Shown here piece after piece: positions 37,470 to 50,130 of a DNA stretch of 64,000 nt (its first letter is position 1; each line of letters starts with the position of its first letter). Source of the DNA: Cricetomys ansorgei (taxonomy: Eukaryota; Chordata; Mammalia; Rodentia; Nesomyidae); NCBI GenBank assembly GCA_026225945.1, contig JAMJFZ010000711.1, forward strand, positions 2,147,501 through 2,211,500. The letters run 5' to 3'. Position numbers and translations under genes: made by a program. A model generated the notes under the pieces. That model had not been told where the DNA came from and searched no databases. It saw nothing but the letters and a program-made list of their open reading frames with translations.

Positions 37470-39270
37470 TTACATTTTGAGCAACAGGTAGCATGAGTGA
37501 GTGGTAAAATGTGACAGGGTCCCTTGGTGTGAATTTCCTGGGAGTGGGCTATGCATGAGCTTTCTGTAGGACCACACATGGGGACCAATCATTTTGTCAC
37601 TGATGGAACTAGAAACATGCAGAGAGCTTGATCATTTTACCCACTCCAGATCTTTAGAGAGCTCGGACAAATTCTTCAAAATTTACTTTTAAATGTTTCC
37701 AGCTCTCTTTTCACAGGAAAAAAAAATCTGGGCAGAGAATTAGGAACCAAACCTAGTAAACAAAAAAAATTCCAATTCTCTGTTGAATATTCAGCACTCA
37801 AAAAATTAAAAATTGGATGGATTTTATAACGGTTCACATTAGAGGACCAGAGAAACTGCTTAAGGTCCAGTGACAAAGTGACACCTCCCTTTCCCATTTC
37901 TGTGTCTGTGCTTGCTAGAAGCTTCAGTTCTAGAGGAATTCTAATGATCACGGGGGTGTGGAGAAGAGAAGGGGAGAGTTAGAGGTGTCTCAGAACGCCT
38001 AGGCTGACACTCTAGTGCTCTGATGGTTATGTGGACTGAGAGGTAATCAGGATAATACAGTTCCTTTTTTTCCCCACCATTTAGTAGTTTAATTTCTATA
38101 CAGGCTCAAGTTCGTAACTTCTAGACCCTCCCACTTAAGTCTGAATACTGAGTCATTAAGAAAAAATACTAGGAAAGGACAAAGGCATTTCAAGAATCAA
38201 AGCAAGGTCAACCCATAGACCTTTATTAGAGCACAAGAAAGAACATTCCAAGGGAAATCTTGGGTGGGGAGTGTGTGAGGTGGGAGGGAAGGAAATGGTG
38301 AGAGGGAGGGAGGGAAAGAGGGAGAGATGGGATCACTGAAGGCTTTAACTCAGTCTAGGTCAGTTGGTGACTGTAGCAGATTTATCCTTTAGGAAACAGG
38401 GGACTCAATGATTAAGACCCTGGTCCTCCCATCTTTTCTCTGACAGTTCATTTGCTTTAAGAACCCACAGGCCTGCCCAGACCGCCATGAACCTTCTCCC
38501 ATTGGTGCTGACAGTTGATAAGCCCTCCTTCTTTGTCACCTGTTGGAGTTCTCTACCCCTACCCCAACACAACACTCCCTAGTCTGCCTTGCAGATATTG
38601 GTGGCTAAGGAATGTTTCCCCAGTTCTCTTGTTCTTGGTTTTGCCCAAAGGTGCAAAAAGACATCCCTGAAGCCATGGCTGCAGTGTTTCTCAGTGTCTG
38701 CTGGGCTTGTACAAGAATCACTAGGATTTTTTTTTTTAACTCCTAAAATGTTCTAATGGCAGTCAATGTTTTCTTCTAGGTGCTAGACACACAGTACAGT
38801 AAGTTTTAAAGATTTGCTTATGCTATGTGTGTTTTTCTGATTAAACATACTATTTCACTAAAATGTTTCTAGAAAACACATAAACTGATCTGTCTAGGGG
38901 CATGAGAATAATTCCAGGCTCCTCAAGTGATTTCAGTTTTTTTTCTTCTTTTTTCCTTTCCCCTCTTTCTTCTTTTCTTCTTTCATTCTTCATTCTTTCC
39001 TTCCCCACTTCCTTCCTACAGATACATGCCACACATCCAACTTGAATGATTCAAGTTTGGGGTCCCTCATACTAAGAAAAAAAACATAAAAGGTAAAAGA
39101 TCAGACATACTAAAAAATATGATTCAAGAGCCTACAGTGGTATTTCCCAGCCTGTTTGGCTCACCCACTTACAAGCATGTATTCAATAACTATCCATTGG
39201 CATAGGACTGGGTATCATAATAGTTCAGGTGATGGGCTAGCCTTTGCCCTTCTATTGCTCTCTGCTGTCT
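37470..39270. other. Unique-looking intergenic sequence with a pyrimidine tract
   Basis: A TTC/TTTCC-rich tract at about 38937-39015 and a GGGA-rich stretch at about 38266-38330 are simple sequence. No gene seen. Confidence 0.45.
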
Positions 39271-39272
39271 AC

Positions 39273-39613
39273 TGACAGACTTTTAGAGTCTGGATCTAGA
39301 ACACCACCAAAAGATTCATGTGATGAAGGCTTGGTCCCAGTCTGTACCCCTGGGAGGTGATGGAACTTTTAGGAAGCGGGGCATAGTTGATATCATGACC
39401 TTTGTCTTGTCTCCTCATTCTTTCTCTTTCTGCTTTCTGCCCTAAATGAAGCAAGCTGTTTTGCCTCACTGAACATTCACCACCATTATGTTCTGCCTCA
39501 CCACAAGTCCAGAAGCAATAAACATCTAAGCCAAGAACCAACATCAACCTTCTTCCTCTAAAGTTGATTTTCCCAGGTATCTGTTTTACTAATGGGTAGC
39601 TGACTAACACTGG
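39273..39613 (+). mobile_element. MaLR-like LTR relic
   Basis: AAGGCTTGGTCCCAGTCTGT, GGGAGGTGATGGAACTTTTA, TATGTTCTGCCTCACCACAA, CAATAAACATC and AGCTGACTAACACTG occur in the order typical of MST/MT/ORR-like LTRs. Confidence 0.65.
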
Positions 39614-39619
39614 GCCCCT

Positions 39620-40810
39620 ATGCTAACCTGATAATAGAGGTTAGGAAAGGAAAAAGAGTGGGGGCTGTGGGCATTAGAAGACATGATCTGAGAACTGCAA
39701 ACATACAACATCCTGGTATAATGGGGAGACAAAAACCACATTCTCTAAGAAAGCCAGAAGGAATGAAGCAAAAAGCATACATAAAGAAGTTAAGCTGAAT
39801 TTCTTCCATTTTAGAAATTAAAAAAAAAAAATCCAATACATTCCACTGGAGAGGACTGGAGGAGTCCAGCTCTGATAACACTCATTTGCTCAGTGAACTG
39901 TAAGTCAAGGTCTTTGCCTGAAGGAAAGAAGGGGTAAGGATAGGTGTGGGAAGTTTAAGGTAGAAGAAAAAGCTTAGTAATTGAGTGAGAAATGAATTTT
40001 CTGGGGCAATTTGGTTTCCTAGGCAGCATTTGGGTTTTGTGGGTAGATATTTAAAGAGAAACCAATCAGCTTCACTTTGTGCCCCCTCCAGCACCCTAGG
40101 AGCCTCCAACTGCTTGAATGGAGATCAGAAAGGGTAGTGAGAAGGTTCAAGGAACTCCACACTTCTCATATTAACAGTGAAGGAAGGGGTGGTGAGGAGG
40201 GGGAGATAGAGGTCAAAGATAACTACAGAGAAAGTTCGTTTAAAATGGTGAGGGGGACTGAAGGGCAGAGGTGAGGGACAGGAAACAGGAGAGTGACAGG
40301 GTCCACAGACTGGAAGCTCTGATAAGGTGCTTGTCAGGGGGTGGAATGTTCGAAATCAGAGTGGAACTGCCATCAGTGACAGAGTCCAGGTTGTGACCCT
40401 GGAATGGACATTTGTCATAGCAAGAGGTGAAAAAGATAAAGACCAGAAAGGCCATGGATTTAGAGCGTCTGTTTGTCTGTATGGTAAGGCTATGTGGAGG
40501 TTATCTAAGCAAGGGAAGACGAACAACTTAGAACTCCCAGACAGAGCCTTCAGTCAGTGTGAGAGGAGGACAAGTGACTGGGGTCAGAGGGCAGACACTG
40601 GACAACCACAAGGCGTCTGTGAAAACTGAAGACAAGAGCATTGAGAGAGATTGGCAGGACAAAGAGATGAAAACAGTAATAAGACGTTTGAAAGATCTTC
40701 ACCCTACTTCTAGCCCAGAGACATACTTGGTATGAGCTAGAAAGCTGTGGTAGGCAAATGGCGGCCTCAGGGAGAAAGCCAGATTTCAACCAGGCCAGCA
40801 TAGCAGATTA
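39620..40810. other. Unique-looking intergenic sequence
   Basis: Several short ORFs on both strands, none with a domain I know. No repeat recognised. Confidence 0.4.
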
Positions 40811-40818
40811 CCAGAGCA

Positions 40819-40819
<1 letters not shown>

Positions 40820-40898
<79 letters not shown>
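40820..40898. repeat. Compound microsatellite (TG)n(AG)n
   Basis: About 25 TG units followed directly by about 15 GA units. Confidence 0.97.
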
Positions 40899-40901
<3 letters not shown>

Positions 40902-41232
40902 CTTACAGATTATAGTTCTAGTTCTGGAAGACTCTGGAGGAGTTTTGTTATTATTATGCACACAGTACATATTCCTGAAATATTTTAGCAAACAATACGT
41001 AATTCACCAAGCTGTATCATAAGTATTAATATTCAGTTGAATAGACTGTACTGTGAGTAAAAAGAGAAATACATCTTTAACAGAGTTTGATTATGATAAA
41101 TATTTTATCTTTCAGAAAATTAAATCAAGACTATTAGGTCTGAAATCACTCAGAAAGACACTGAGAGATACATATGGCCACACAAAAGTAGTTTATTGCC
41201 ACAGAACGCAGTCCAGCATACAGAGGTCACCA

Positions 41233-41302
41233 CCCTAACCCTAACCCTAATCCTAACCCTAACCCTAACCCTAACCCTAACCCTAACCCTAACCCTAACC
41301 CC
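41233..41302. repeat. Interstitial telomeric repeat, (CCCTAA)11 plus partial unit
   Basis: Eleven hexamers in perfect phase; only the fourth is changed (TCCTAA). The G-rich strand is the minus strand. Confidence 0.98.
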
Positions 41303-41489
41303 AAAATGCAGGCATGTAGACTTTTTAAGTGGAACAGGCAGCCTTTAGGTGATCTTTAATCTGACTGGTCAGGATTTGGACACGGGTCCTTACAGGATTG
41401 GCTTGTTACATTTGGCAGGGACGTGAGGTACATGGGTGAAGTGACGATGAGTTTAAGCAACTATTCCCAGAATTCAGTCTCTTTTGGGT

Positions 41490-41536
41490 CTAGTACCATT
41501 CTGATTGGCTGGCCTAGTACCATTCTGATTGACCAG
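41490..41536. repeat. Tandem duplication of a CCAAT-box segment (period 24 bp)
   Basis: A 23-base segment beginning CTAGTACCATTCTGATTG occurs at 41490-41512 and again at 41514-41536, differing only at the end. The minus strand of the first copy holds a perfect CCAAT box. Confidence 0.9.
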
Positions 41537-41699
41537 CAGCTGGCTTTGGGACTTTCCAAGAGCCAAAGGTGGAGCCCCGTCAGCACTTGGGGAAGACAAG
41601 ATGAAATTAGAAAACAAGATAGAGTTACCCTGGTCCTCTCAAAGACCACATCTTGGAAGTTAGCACACTGATAGCAATACCGTCATTTCGTGGAGAGGA

Positions 41700-42920
41700 G
41701 AAACACGAGAAAACCCACATCTTGAAATAGGATGAGGATTAATAAAAATGAGGCTGAGTAGCATGAGGGCTTTGAGAAAACAGTTCTCATATCTAATGAT
41801 AAGATAGCAAAATGCTGCATGAAGTTCGACTCTCTAGATGAAGGAATAGTGTCTAAATAGCATAAAATGCAATTGCCCTAGTTGCTATTTTAACCCCAAG
41901 TCCAGCAGTACGGAGGATTATGAAGCAATGAAAATACTGTGTTAGACCTTGCTGGAAAGGTGGTTGGGGAGCATTTGGCATGGGAGAGCTCTGCAGAATC
42001 AGCAGAGCTGGATACATGCTCTTGTGGGTGTTAGAAGTGGCTTTTACATTAACTTGTGTAAAGAAAAATGAAGACAGTTTTGGAGGGCAGATTTAAGAAT
42101 CTGATTTATATCCAAGAAGGGATATAGATCCTGTTTCATCTGGCAAGAACATGAATGAAATTGCATGGGGGCGGGATGGTTTGGAGGAGGCAAGTAGCCC
42201 TGGTGATGTTAAAGAGAAAAGAAACAGTGAGTCAGCATCAATATGAAGCTACTTATAAGAAGAATGTATGAAAGAAATTGCCTTTCAGATATTAGAACCC
42301 TAAATTAGCGAAGAGAACATTTCTGTGTCCTTACTGCGTTCATTTTTTATATACATTTACATACATTATATACTGTGTTTTTTTTTTCACATACAGAATC
42401 CTTGAACTCCTTATAAGAACACTTTAATTTAAAAGTTAAGTTGTCAGGTCCCAAAGAAACTGGAGTAGTACCCGTGGCTCTTCCCAGCCCTTGCCACCCC
42501 ACCCCTACCCTAAACCTCTCCAGCCCAGGGACTGGGCTTCTGCTTCCCTTCCCCCAACTTGTTTTTGCTATATAATTGCAACCATTTGGGCTACAAGTTC
42601 TCTTGGCCTCTTGGTCCACAGCTTCTCTCTTCATCTACTTGCCCTGCCACACTTCCTCTCTTGCTCTCCCTTCTCTCTCTTCCCTCTCGTGGCCTGGTTC
42701 AGTCTGGACGCTTCTATAAACCTGTGGCTGCTTTCTCTCTTATATTTGCCATAATTCTCCTCAAGCATACCTAGGAGTGCTCATATCCTCATTTTCGTTC
42801 TAAAGTGACATCCTTTGTTTGTCCAGGTAGTACGTTTCAATGTGACTTTGAATTCCTAAAATAGTTGGTATGTTAACTTATTTTAAAATGGGAAATAAAT
42901 ATTTACATAAAGTGCCATTG
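41700..42920. other. Unique-looking intergenic sequence
   Basis: No gene or confident repeat seen. Confidence 0.4.
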
Positions 42921-42924
42921 ACAA

Positions 42925-43545
42925 CAAGACAAAAACAAAACAAAACAAAAAACAAAAACCTCAAATAGCTTGGTTCAAAATGGGCAAAAGGACTAGCCTG
43001 TGTGGATAGTTATTTTTCCAAAGGATGTATTCAGATGCCTAGTGAGCAAAAGGTACTCAATGCCACCAGCCATCAGAAAGATAAATCAAAACCATAGTAA
43101 GATGCACCCATCAGTATGGCTCTGATCAGAAAAACAAACCACCTCTTGGGGAAGATGTGGAAGAGTCTTATTGTGCATTAGAATGCATTAGAAGTCTTAT
43201 GTATTGCTGAGGGAGTGTTAACCAGTACATCAAAATGTTCAAGTAGAGAACAGTGTGGCAGTCTCCCCAAATTAAACATGCACTTGCCACATGGTCAAGC
43301 AGTTGCACTCTGAGCACACACAAAGGAACAAAAAGCAGGGATCTGAAGAGGTATTGCACATTCAAGTTCATAGTATTATTCACAAAATCCAAAAGAGAGG
43401 GTAACTCAAGTGTCCGTGATGTACACATATGAGTCTTTTCCTTCAGCTGTAATAAGGAATCAGGTTTGACACATTTAACAGAGTGGGTGAGCTATGAAGA
43501 AATCTAACTGAAATGAGCTAGGCATAGAAGGACACATGCTGCACA
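42925..43545 (+). repeat. Old L1 fragment (end of ORF2 region), sense
   Basis: TTCAAAATGGGCAAAAGGAC, then a TTTTTCCAAAGGATGTATTC block, ATCAAAACCATAGTAAGATG, TTCATAGTATTATTCACAAA and ACACATTTAACAGAGTGG follow the L1 ORF2 3' end order. A-rich run at about 42930-42960. Heavily decayed. Confidence 0.85.
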
Positions 43546-44494
43546 CCGTTTAATGTGCAGTGCTTAGAGGGTTCAAATTCAGAGGGCTGAGAAGTACAGT
43601 GAGAGTCACAAGAGGCTTGAAGGAAGATGGGAGATGAAAGCATTCTAGAATTGCTTAGAGCTGAGAGTTGCACAGCATGAGTGTTGAGTGTATTTAACAT
43701 CACTGCTGAACTGCATGTTCAAAATGGTAAGATTTAAAAAGTCTATTTTAGCACAAAATTTAAAAGACTGGTTAAAGATTTACAAGGATATCTTAAACAA
43801 GGGAATGGATTTGAACTGGCTGGTCTTCAATTGGGCTGGTCTCAGATCTGTTTCTTTCCCTATCTGGGTATGCAATCTGGAAAATATACACAATGTCAGG
43901 AGTGGCTGACCCAGCCGTGAGAGGTGCGGCACACACAATCAAGACCAAGAAAGAACTGCAATCTGACTCAGGGATGCTTGAAACGCTGTATGTCAGTCAT
44001 TTTAGAGAAGAGGGAGGGAGTCACATCTAATCAGTGCAGCAGGACGGCTCATTCGGCTACAATGATAGGAACGAGCTGAGGTGTGGTAGACACTGAGGAG
44101 GTTTCAAAGTCAGAGATCCTGAGCTCACAATCTAATTGTGTCTCTCAGGGGCTGTGTGGGAGAAGCGTCCCTACAAAATCTGGAGAAGGAGCATATATAG
44201 ACTAAGAAGGATCCAGAAGATTTTTCAGGTGAGAAGAAGTAAGTCAACAACCTGAGTCCTCCAGGAAGAGAGATCCATGCCGTGAGGCTGACATGGGTTG
44301 GGAGTTTAAGAAATGGGGAGAATTGGAAAATGTGCCCTGGGAAATGTGATGGAGAGCAACCAGGATTAGTAAGGATTTCTGGGCGGCACCAAGGGCCCTT
44401 CAGAGATTAGATACGGGGATTTTGTAGCCAAACTAATCACAGCTGTTATATGACTTCCCAGTGACACTCAGCAGGTTGGGAATGAAAGGCAAGT

Positions 44495-44860
44495 CAAGGG
44501 CAGGGAGATAGCAAAGCAGGTAAAGCATTTGCCATGCAGGCATGAGGACTCGAGGTCAGATCCCCAGAAAGCAGACTAAACTGAACATAGACTAGATTAA
44601 GAGGACATCTGCTTTCGATCCTTGCCTCTAGGGGCAAGATGTGAGGCAGAGACAAGAGAAGTCACAGAAGCTCACAGACCAAATAACCCAGCTAACAGTG
44701 GATGACAACAGACCTCAACGAAGAAATGTGAGGACTGACGCCTAAGCTTGCCCTCTGACCTCCACATGTGCACTGAGCACTCCCATGATTGCAATCACAC
44801 ATGAACACACAGATAGTTGAATGGACAGACAGATACACACACACACCAGAGAGAAATAAG
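44495..44860 (+). repeat. B4-type SINE, sense
   Basis: GGGAGATAGCAAAGCAGGTA start, GGACTCGAGGTCAGATCCCC, a middle with GAGGCAGAGACAAG, TCTGACCTCCACATGTGCAC near the 3' end and a CACACACAC tail. Confidence 0.8.
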
Positions 44861-45654
44861 GAACCATGCTTCACTTTCTGGGTCATCATCAGCTCAAGTC
44901 TAGCTACCAAATCTATAAGGGCATCTGTTGCCATTTTTGGAGGGAAATGGAAAGATGTTTAAAGAAAGACTTCAGTAAAGCAGTACCCCTGCACCAAGTG
45001 ATAAGGAGTTTAGGGAATGGGTTTACAAATCTAACTTACCAGACTGTTATTCTAAAGTCAAAGGGGGCTTGTTTGAATCATGGGATCCAAATAAACCCAA
45101 CTCAGCTCTAACTCCACAGCCTGTAGGAACTTTATCCCACTCCTCACCGATACTTGAGTTCTGAAGATTGGGAATCACAGGTCCGTTTGCTTCCAGATTT
45201 TTTTCTTCCAGGTCTACACACAAGGGTGACTGAACCAGGTATGAATGTCAACATCCAAAAGAGTTCACTGGCACAAAAAACTATGATTGAGCAATGGAGA
45301 TTTTGCTAAGAGTTTTGTGGAGAAGTTAGAGGAAATATTTATAGCAGTCATGTTATCTACTTTTAGATTTCAAATTCTTCCTGCACAGTGTCCACCCTAA
45401 GGCACCTGTCTGTGTCTCCCAGGGTAGTTACTAGAACTTCAAATCTTTCTCTTCATTATGGAGAAGCACACACCCATTGTCCAGCCCAGGGGTAGACCTA
45501 GTCTGTGGGTCAGAGAAATCAAGATAAGCCCCACATTCTAATCAATTATAAAAGTGTTATAACCCCAATTCCAACAAATGAGGTCAAAATGCATTTTTAT
45601 TAGAGGAGTTCTGGTACAATATCCCCTATGTCATTTATAAAAGTGCTATGATAA

Positions 45655-45745
45655 CAGTATATGCATGTATATATGTGATATATATATTATATATTTACAT
45701 ATATATGTACATATATACATATGTACATATATATGTTTATGTATG
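45655..45745. repeat. AT-rich simple repeat (TATATG/CATATA)
   Basis: Imperfect alternating TATATGTACATA sequence, largely self-complementary. Confidence 0.9.
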
Positions 45746-45759
45746 ATAACAGTAGCCTC

Positions 45760-48700
45760 TTTAAATTTGAAAGAATAAAGTCATATTCATACTCAAAATG
45801 ATTCTATCTTGAAAAGGGAAGTTATTCTCATTAATCTCTGGGGAGAAATTTGTCTCAAAAGTAAGCTTATGTAGGTAAGCAAGGACACTGTTTTTCACTC
45901 TTGCAATGGAAATGTTTAAGAAAATGTTATAGGTGTTGGGGGAGTGTTGACACGATAGGAGCAAAGGCTCTTGGAAGTGAAGCCTGCCCCTGGATAGTTA
46001 GATCATAGCCACTTGTGGGTTCCATATGAAATAGCAAGATACAAACCCTGGAGAACAATTCGGTTCAACGGAATCAGAATCCTGAGGCTTCGAACTAGAA
46101 TCATTTAAATAGCTTTTATTGTACTCTTTCGAGTTTTATCTCTTACTTGTTTAGAAAGTCCAAGTCTTATTTCAGCTGAGGATCTGAGGAAGTGGCTGAT
46201 TCCTGTGTTAGAAAGAAAATGGGAGGATGTTAGGAGAAAGATAGGGAGATAGCGAAAGAGCACCCTGTGACCCAGGCTAGTGGGGAGATAGCATGCAATA
46301 GAAATAGTGAAAAAAGGAACTGAGAAAATCAAAAGAGTAGGGAGGTACACAGAAGCCAGGGGAAAGGAGCATTTCTAATTCCTATTCACTACCCGGAGAC
46401 CCACGGTAGAGGCCAATTATGTATTATTAAAAAAAACAGTAAGTTACTTCACCAAAGCATAGTTGTTATAAATGGGGGCAAGTTTTCTCCTCCTCTTGGC
46501 TTTTAGAAAGCAGTCCTTTTTGTTATCAAGGGACCTGAAACCAATGTGTCCGACACCTACTTCCAGCCTCTACCAGGGCACAGGGAAGGGATAAGGAAAT
46601 TGAGACGTATATGGAGGAGCAGAGGCTTAAGAATAGCTTTCCCTACCTTTGGAACCTTTTTGGCAAATAGAATTTTATCTGCAAGTGCAAAAGCAAAGCA
46701 AAGCAAAGCAACAACAACAAAATCAGATCAAGTTAGATAACTCTACTTGAATTGGGACTGGGGACCAGAAGTCCACTCACCCCTTCTGGTCCCTCTCTCA
46801 CTCATGTGAAGCTGTACATTTATTCATGAGGTCCCTAGGGACTTGACAGCCTTCATCTTGAAGGTCACTACTCCAGATAACCATCCTAAACCATCTCCCC
46901 TCACAAGCCTGAAGACTTGTGGCTATCTTTAAGACATATGGCTATCTTTCTGACATAACTTTCAGAGGTAAGGCCAGAGTCTTAAGGAAAGGTAATTAGG
47001 GGTTTGAGTTTCTGGGTCTTCAGGAAAGTATGTAAGTGATCTCAAGATACCTGGATGAGAATTTTGCCTTTCACTGGTCTGTACTGTTGGTTGGATGACG
47101 TGTTTTGTTGCATCCCTAAGTCCTTATGGATGGCTAGATGAAGGAAACCATTACTTTCTTCTTTGCTCCACCAGGACACCATGCAGAAGGCAGAATCTAT
47201 TAGGGGATCTTCCATGGTCTTCTGGCTCTTTCCCCTTAATTAGGCTTTCTGTAGGTAACCTGTAGGTTGAAAGCCCTTCTCTCCTTATCTAAGATCTCAT
47301 CTTAATAGCCAGGTCATCTTGTGTCTTTCCTTCTAATGGAGCATGATGTAGAGTTGTTGTTGGTGGATGCAGAGAGAGGTGGACAATGTGCTCTCTGACT
47401 CTATAATTTGCCAGTCACGTGAACCTTAGTCTAACTCTAGATCACATGCATGGGATAGACCTAACAAGGCTCTCCCACTGGGGTTTTTCTGTCCCCAGAA
47501 ATAATCCTTACAGATGATAAATCATAAAAGTTAGCTTGGTATGTTGTTGCCAAATAGCGAAGAAATCTGGAGGACCTGAAAAGTTAGTAAGGACTGATAA
47601 TTTGAGCAAGATGACAGGATTCAGTTCAACTCACACATAAATAACAAAACCAGGTTTTTCCTCAAAGAAGTAGTAAGTCAATTTATTTCTACCAGACAGA
47701 GCAGTTTACATATCCAACACCCATAATTACAAAGATTGCAAAATAGTTTAAAACCCCAAATGTAACGTAAATAGACAAATAAAACCTTAATCAGTTTTAG
47801 CCATGTTTGGAAAGAGCAAGAGACAGGTTTGCCTTTAGTTGAAGAATGAAGCAACTTTCTCATCTCCGCTAGGAAAGCCAGGTCTGTGGTAAGAGCAGAG
47901 AGTGTTAGGACACATTTAAAGTTGGTTAGAGCTTGCAGACATGACCACATTTAATTATTGCACTTAGGTTATTATCCTCCTCAAATTACCTACGGTAATA
48001 ACAGTCACAGTGTGATTTGCATTCTTTGCCCAAATGCTACAGGGATGGTAAATGTCAGCGGTAGGAGTTCAAGTCAATAGAATCCAAAGACTGTACTCTT
48101 TACTGACAGACTAAAAACATCTCCAGACAAAAATAATATGGAGAAGCACAGTAATAATGACCAGCCATGAATCATGCTTCCCTGTGCCTATGATTCCTTG
48201 CAATGTGTCATTGTTGACCTCATCAAGACAGTGTCAGTGGCTCCACTTTTCGAAGCTGAGATCCTCCTGTGATTTCTTCTGACCAATAGAATACAGCCAA
48301 CATGACACAATGCAAGCTTGGGAGCCTAGACCTTTTCATAAGCTTTTATACGCATCCTCTAAGGGTGCTGGGACCAATGCATCATGAACAAGTACAGTCT
48401 GTTCTCTCCTGGAAGATGAAAGGTCACTGGGAACAGGATTGAGGCTCTCTAGTAAATAGTAAGCAATACCTAGCACTTGAGTAAAACCATCTTGGATGTC
48501 TGAAATTCAGCCAAGTCCTTCTGTCTGCAGCTACTCCTGTGAGCCTAGGTTAGATGAACCAATGCTCCAGTCATCTCACAGTCAGGGGAAAAAATAGCTG
48601 TAGTGAGGTGATCCCATCAGAGAACACACACAGACACTCTTAAAGTCAAATAGACAATCTGCGTTGCTGGCCAGTGGTTGCACCTTGCCCAAATCACACA

Positions 48701-49800
48701 GACTGTCTTTGCCTTTTATGCACAAAAACCACATCCTGGTTGGCACACTTCAGTTAGCAAGAACAATTAGCAAGAAACTACCAAAGGCAGACAGCAAGGT
48801 TAGTACATTTAGGGACTTTCCTGGATCCTGGAATGATAAACTAGGTCTTTGATGGATTAGGTCTTTGTTCCTGTTTTGGCAGGTGTTGGGACCTATTTGT
48901 TGAATTTCAAAGTCAGAATGGTTACCTCTAACATAGTATAAGTTGTGCTAAGTTCTCAGGGCCTGTTATGTAGCCATGATTCTTGTAGGCCACAACAATC
49001 TGGAATGCATTTTAATCCATTGTCTATCATAAACTACCCACTTAAAAAAAGAAATTTATAGCTGTGTGCTATGTAGAATTAAAGGATTTGAAGCTTCAGG
49101 AGCATTATGGTACCATATAATTAGGCACTTTTATTTTACAGAGGTAAAAACAAGTAACAAGATATGAGAAGTGGCTCATCTCAAACCATGGTTTCTTACA
49201 GCCCAAGCCAGGGCTATAGTTCAAGTCTTTAGAGTATCACTTCTAGAATTCTCATTGCCATATTGCCCTTCCAACCACATGTGCAATAATAAGAAAAATT
49301 ACTTCCAGATAATCTCAAGGATAGATTCTGAAAGCTGTTTATGGTCTTAAATTCTGATGACATCCATGCAAAGAGATACATCTGACAAAGACCCATGAAA
49401 TGCCAGGAAGTGATTCCTGGAAACCAGGCGATGAGCTGTTATAACTGAGCGTGCTGTGTAGATGTACCATTTCCCCTAAATAGTCAGCTGTTATTTTTTT
49501 TTTAGCTGCTTAGGGAATAGTCTGGAGAGTTTTAAAGAACACCTGAAATTTGGCCCAGGCATCAGGAGTTAAAGACCCATCTTCAGTAAGACTAATGAGC
49601 ACCCTACAGTGAGAACTCTACTATGCATCATGAGTCCCTGGAAGGAAATATTTTCATTTTGTTCCTCCTGTAGCAGCATCACGTAAGAGTAATTGTTTAT
49701 AGAATCCGAAACACACTGATGAAAGCTTCCATAACAGAGTGCAAAGCATTCGGGCTTTGATATAAAAAAAATACACACACACACAATAAATAAATGGGGG
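45760..49800. other. Unique-looking intergenic sequence
   Basis: A short AAGC/AAC simple repeat is at about 46686-46724 and an antisense MIR-like relic at about 49130-49230. No gene seen. Confidence 0.4.
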
Positions 49801-49809
49801 CAAAACCCT

Positions 49810-50130
49810 GTCCAGGGGCTATAGAGATATGTCTGTTGGGAAAGCACCTGTTGCATAAGCATGATGACATGATTTTGGATTCCCAGAACCCACATGAAAA
49901 AGTGGGAATACTGATGCATCCTTATGATCCAGTTCTGGGAGAATGGAGACAGAACAATTCCTAAAGCCCATTGCCAGCCAGTCTAGGGGAATTAATGAGC
50001 TTCAGATTCACTGAGACATCCTGTCTCAAGAATAAAAGTGAAGTGCAATTGAGGAAAGAAACCCAGTGTCAATGTTTGGAGTCTACACACATGCACAGAT
50101 GCACACATCCACATTATCAAGCACATGCCC
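49810..50130 (+). repeat. B4-type SINE, sense
   Basis: GGGGCTATAGAGATATGTCT, TGCATAAGCATGATGACATG, CCCAGAACCCACATG, GAGACATCCTGTCTCAAGAA and a CACACATGCACAGATG end. Confidence 0.8.

Larger units (their letters stand above)
41160..41690 (-). mobile_element. Solo-LTR-like element carrying telomeric repeats
   Basis: Read on the minus strand the order is that of a retroviral-type LTR. First comes an enhancer-like part with CCAAT boxes (AGCCAATCAGAATGG at about 41511-41497, a duplicated degenerate copy, and AAGCCAATCCTG near 41404). Next is a TATA-like CTTAAAAAG at 41329-41321, then the TTAGGG block (41302-41233), and an AATAAA at 41197-41192. No adjacent viral genes are visible, so it would be a solo LTR. 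I could not fix its terminal TG/CA or target duplication, and the family is not named; the edges are estimates. Confidence 0.5.

Noticed and set aside
38850..39032. Lys/Glu-rich minus-strand ORF
   Set aside because: Caused by a pyrimidine-rich simple tract.
40758..41022. Cys/Val and Arg/Glu repeat ORFs
   Set aside because: Translations of the TG/AG compound microsatellite.
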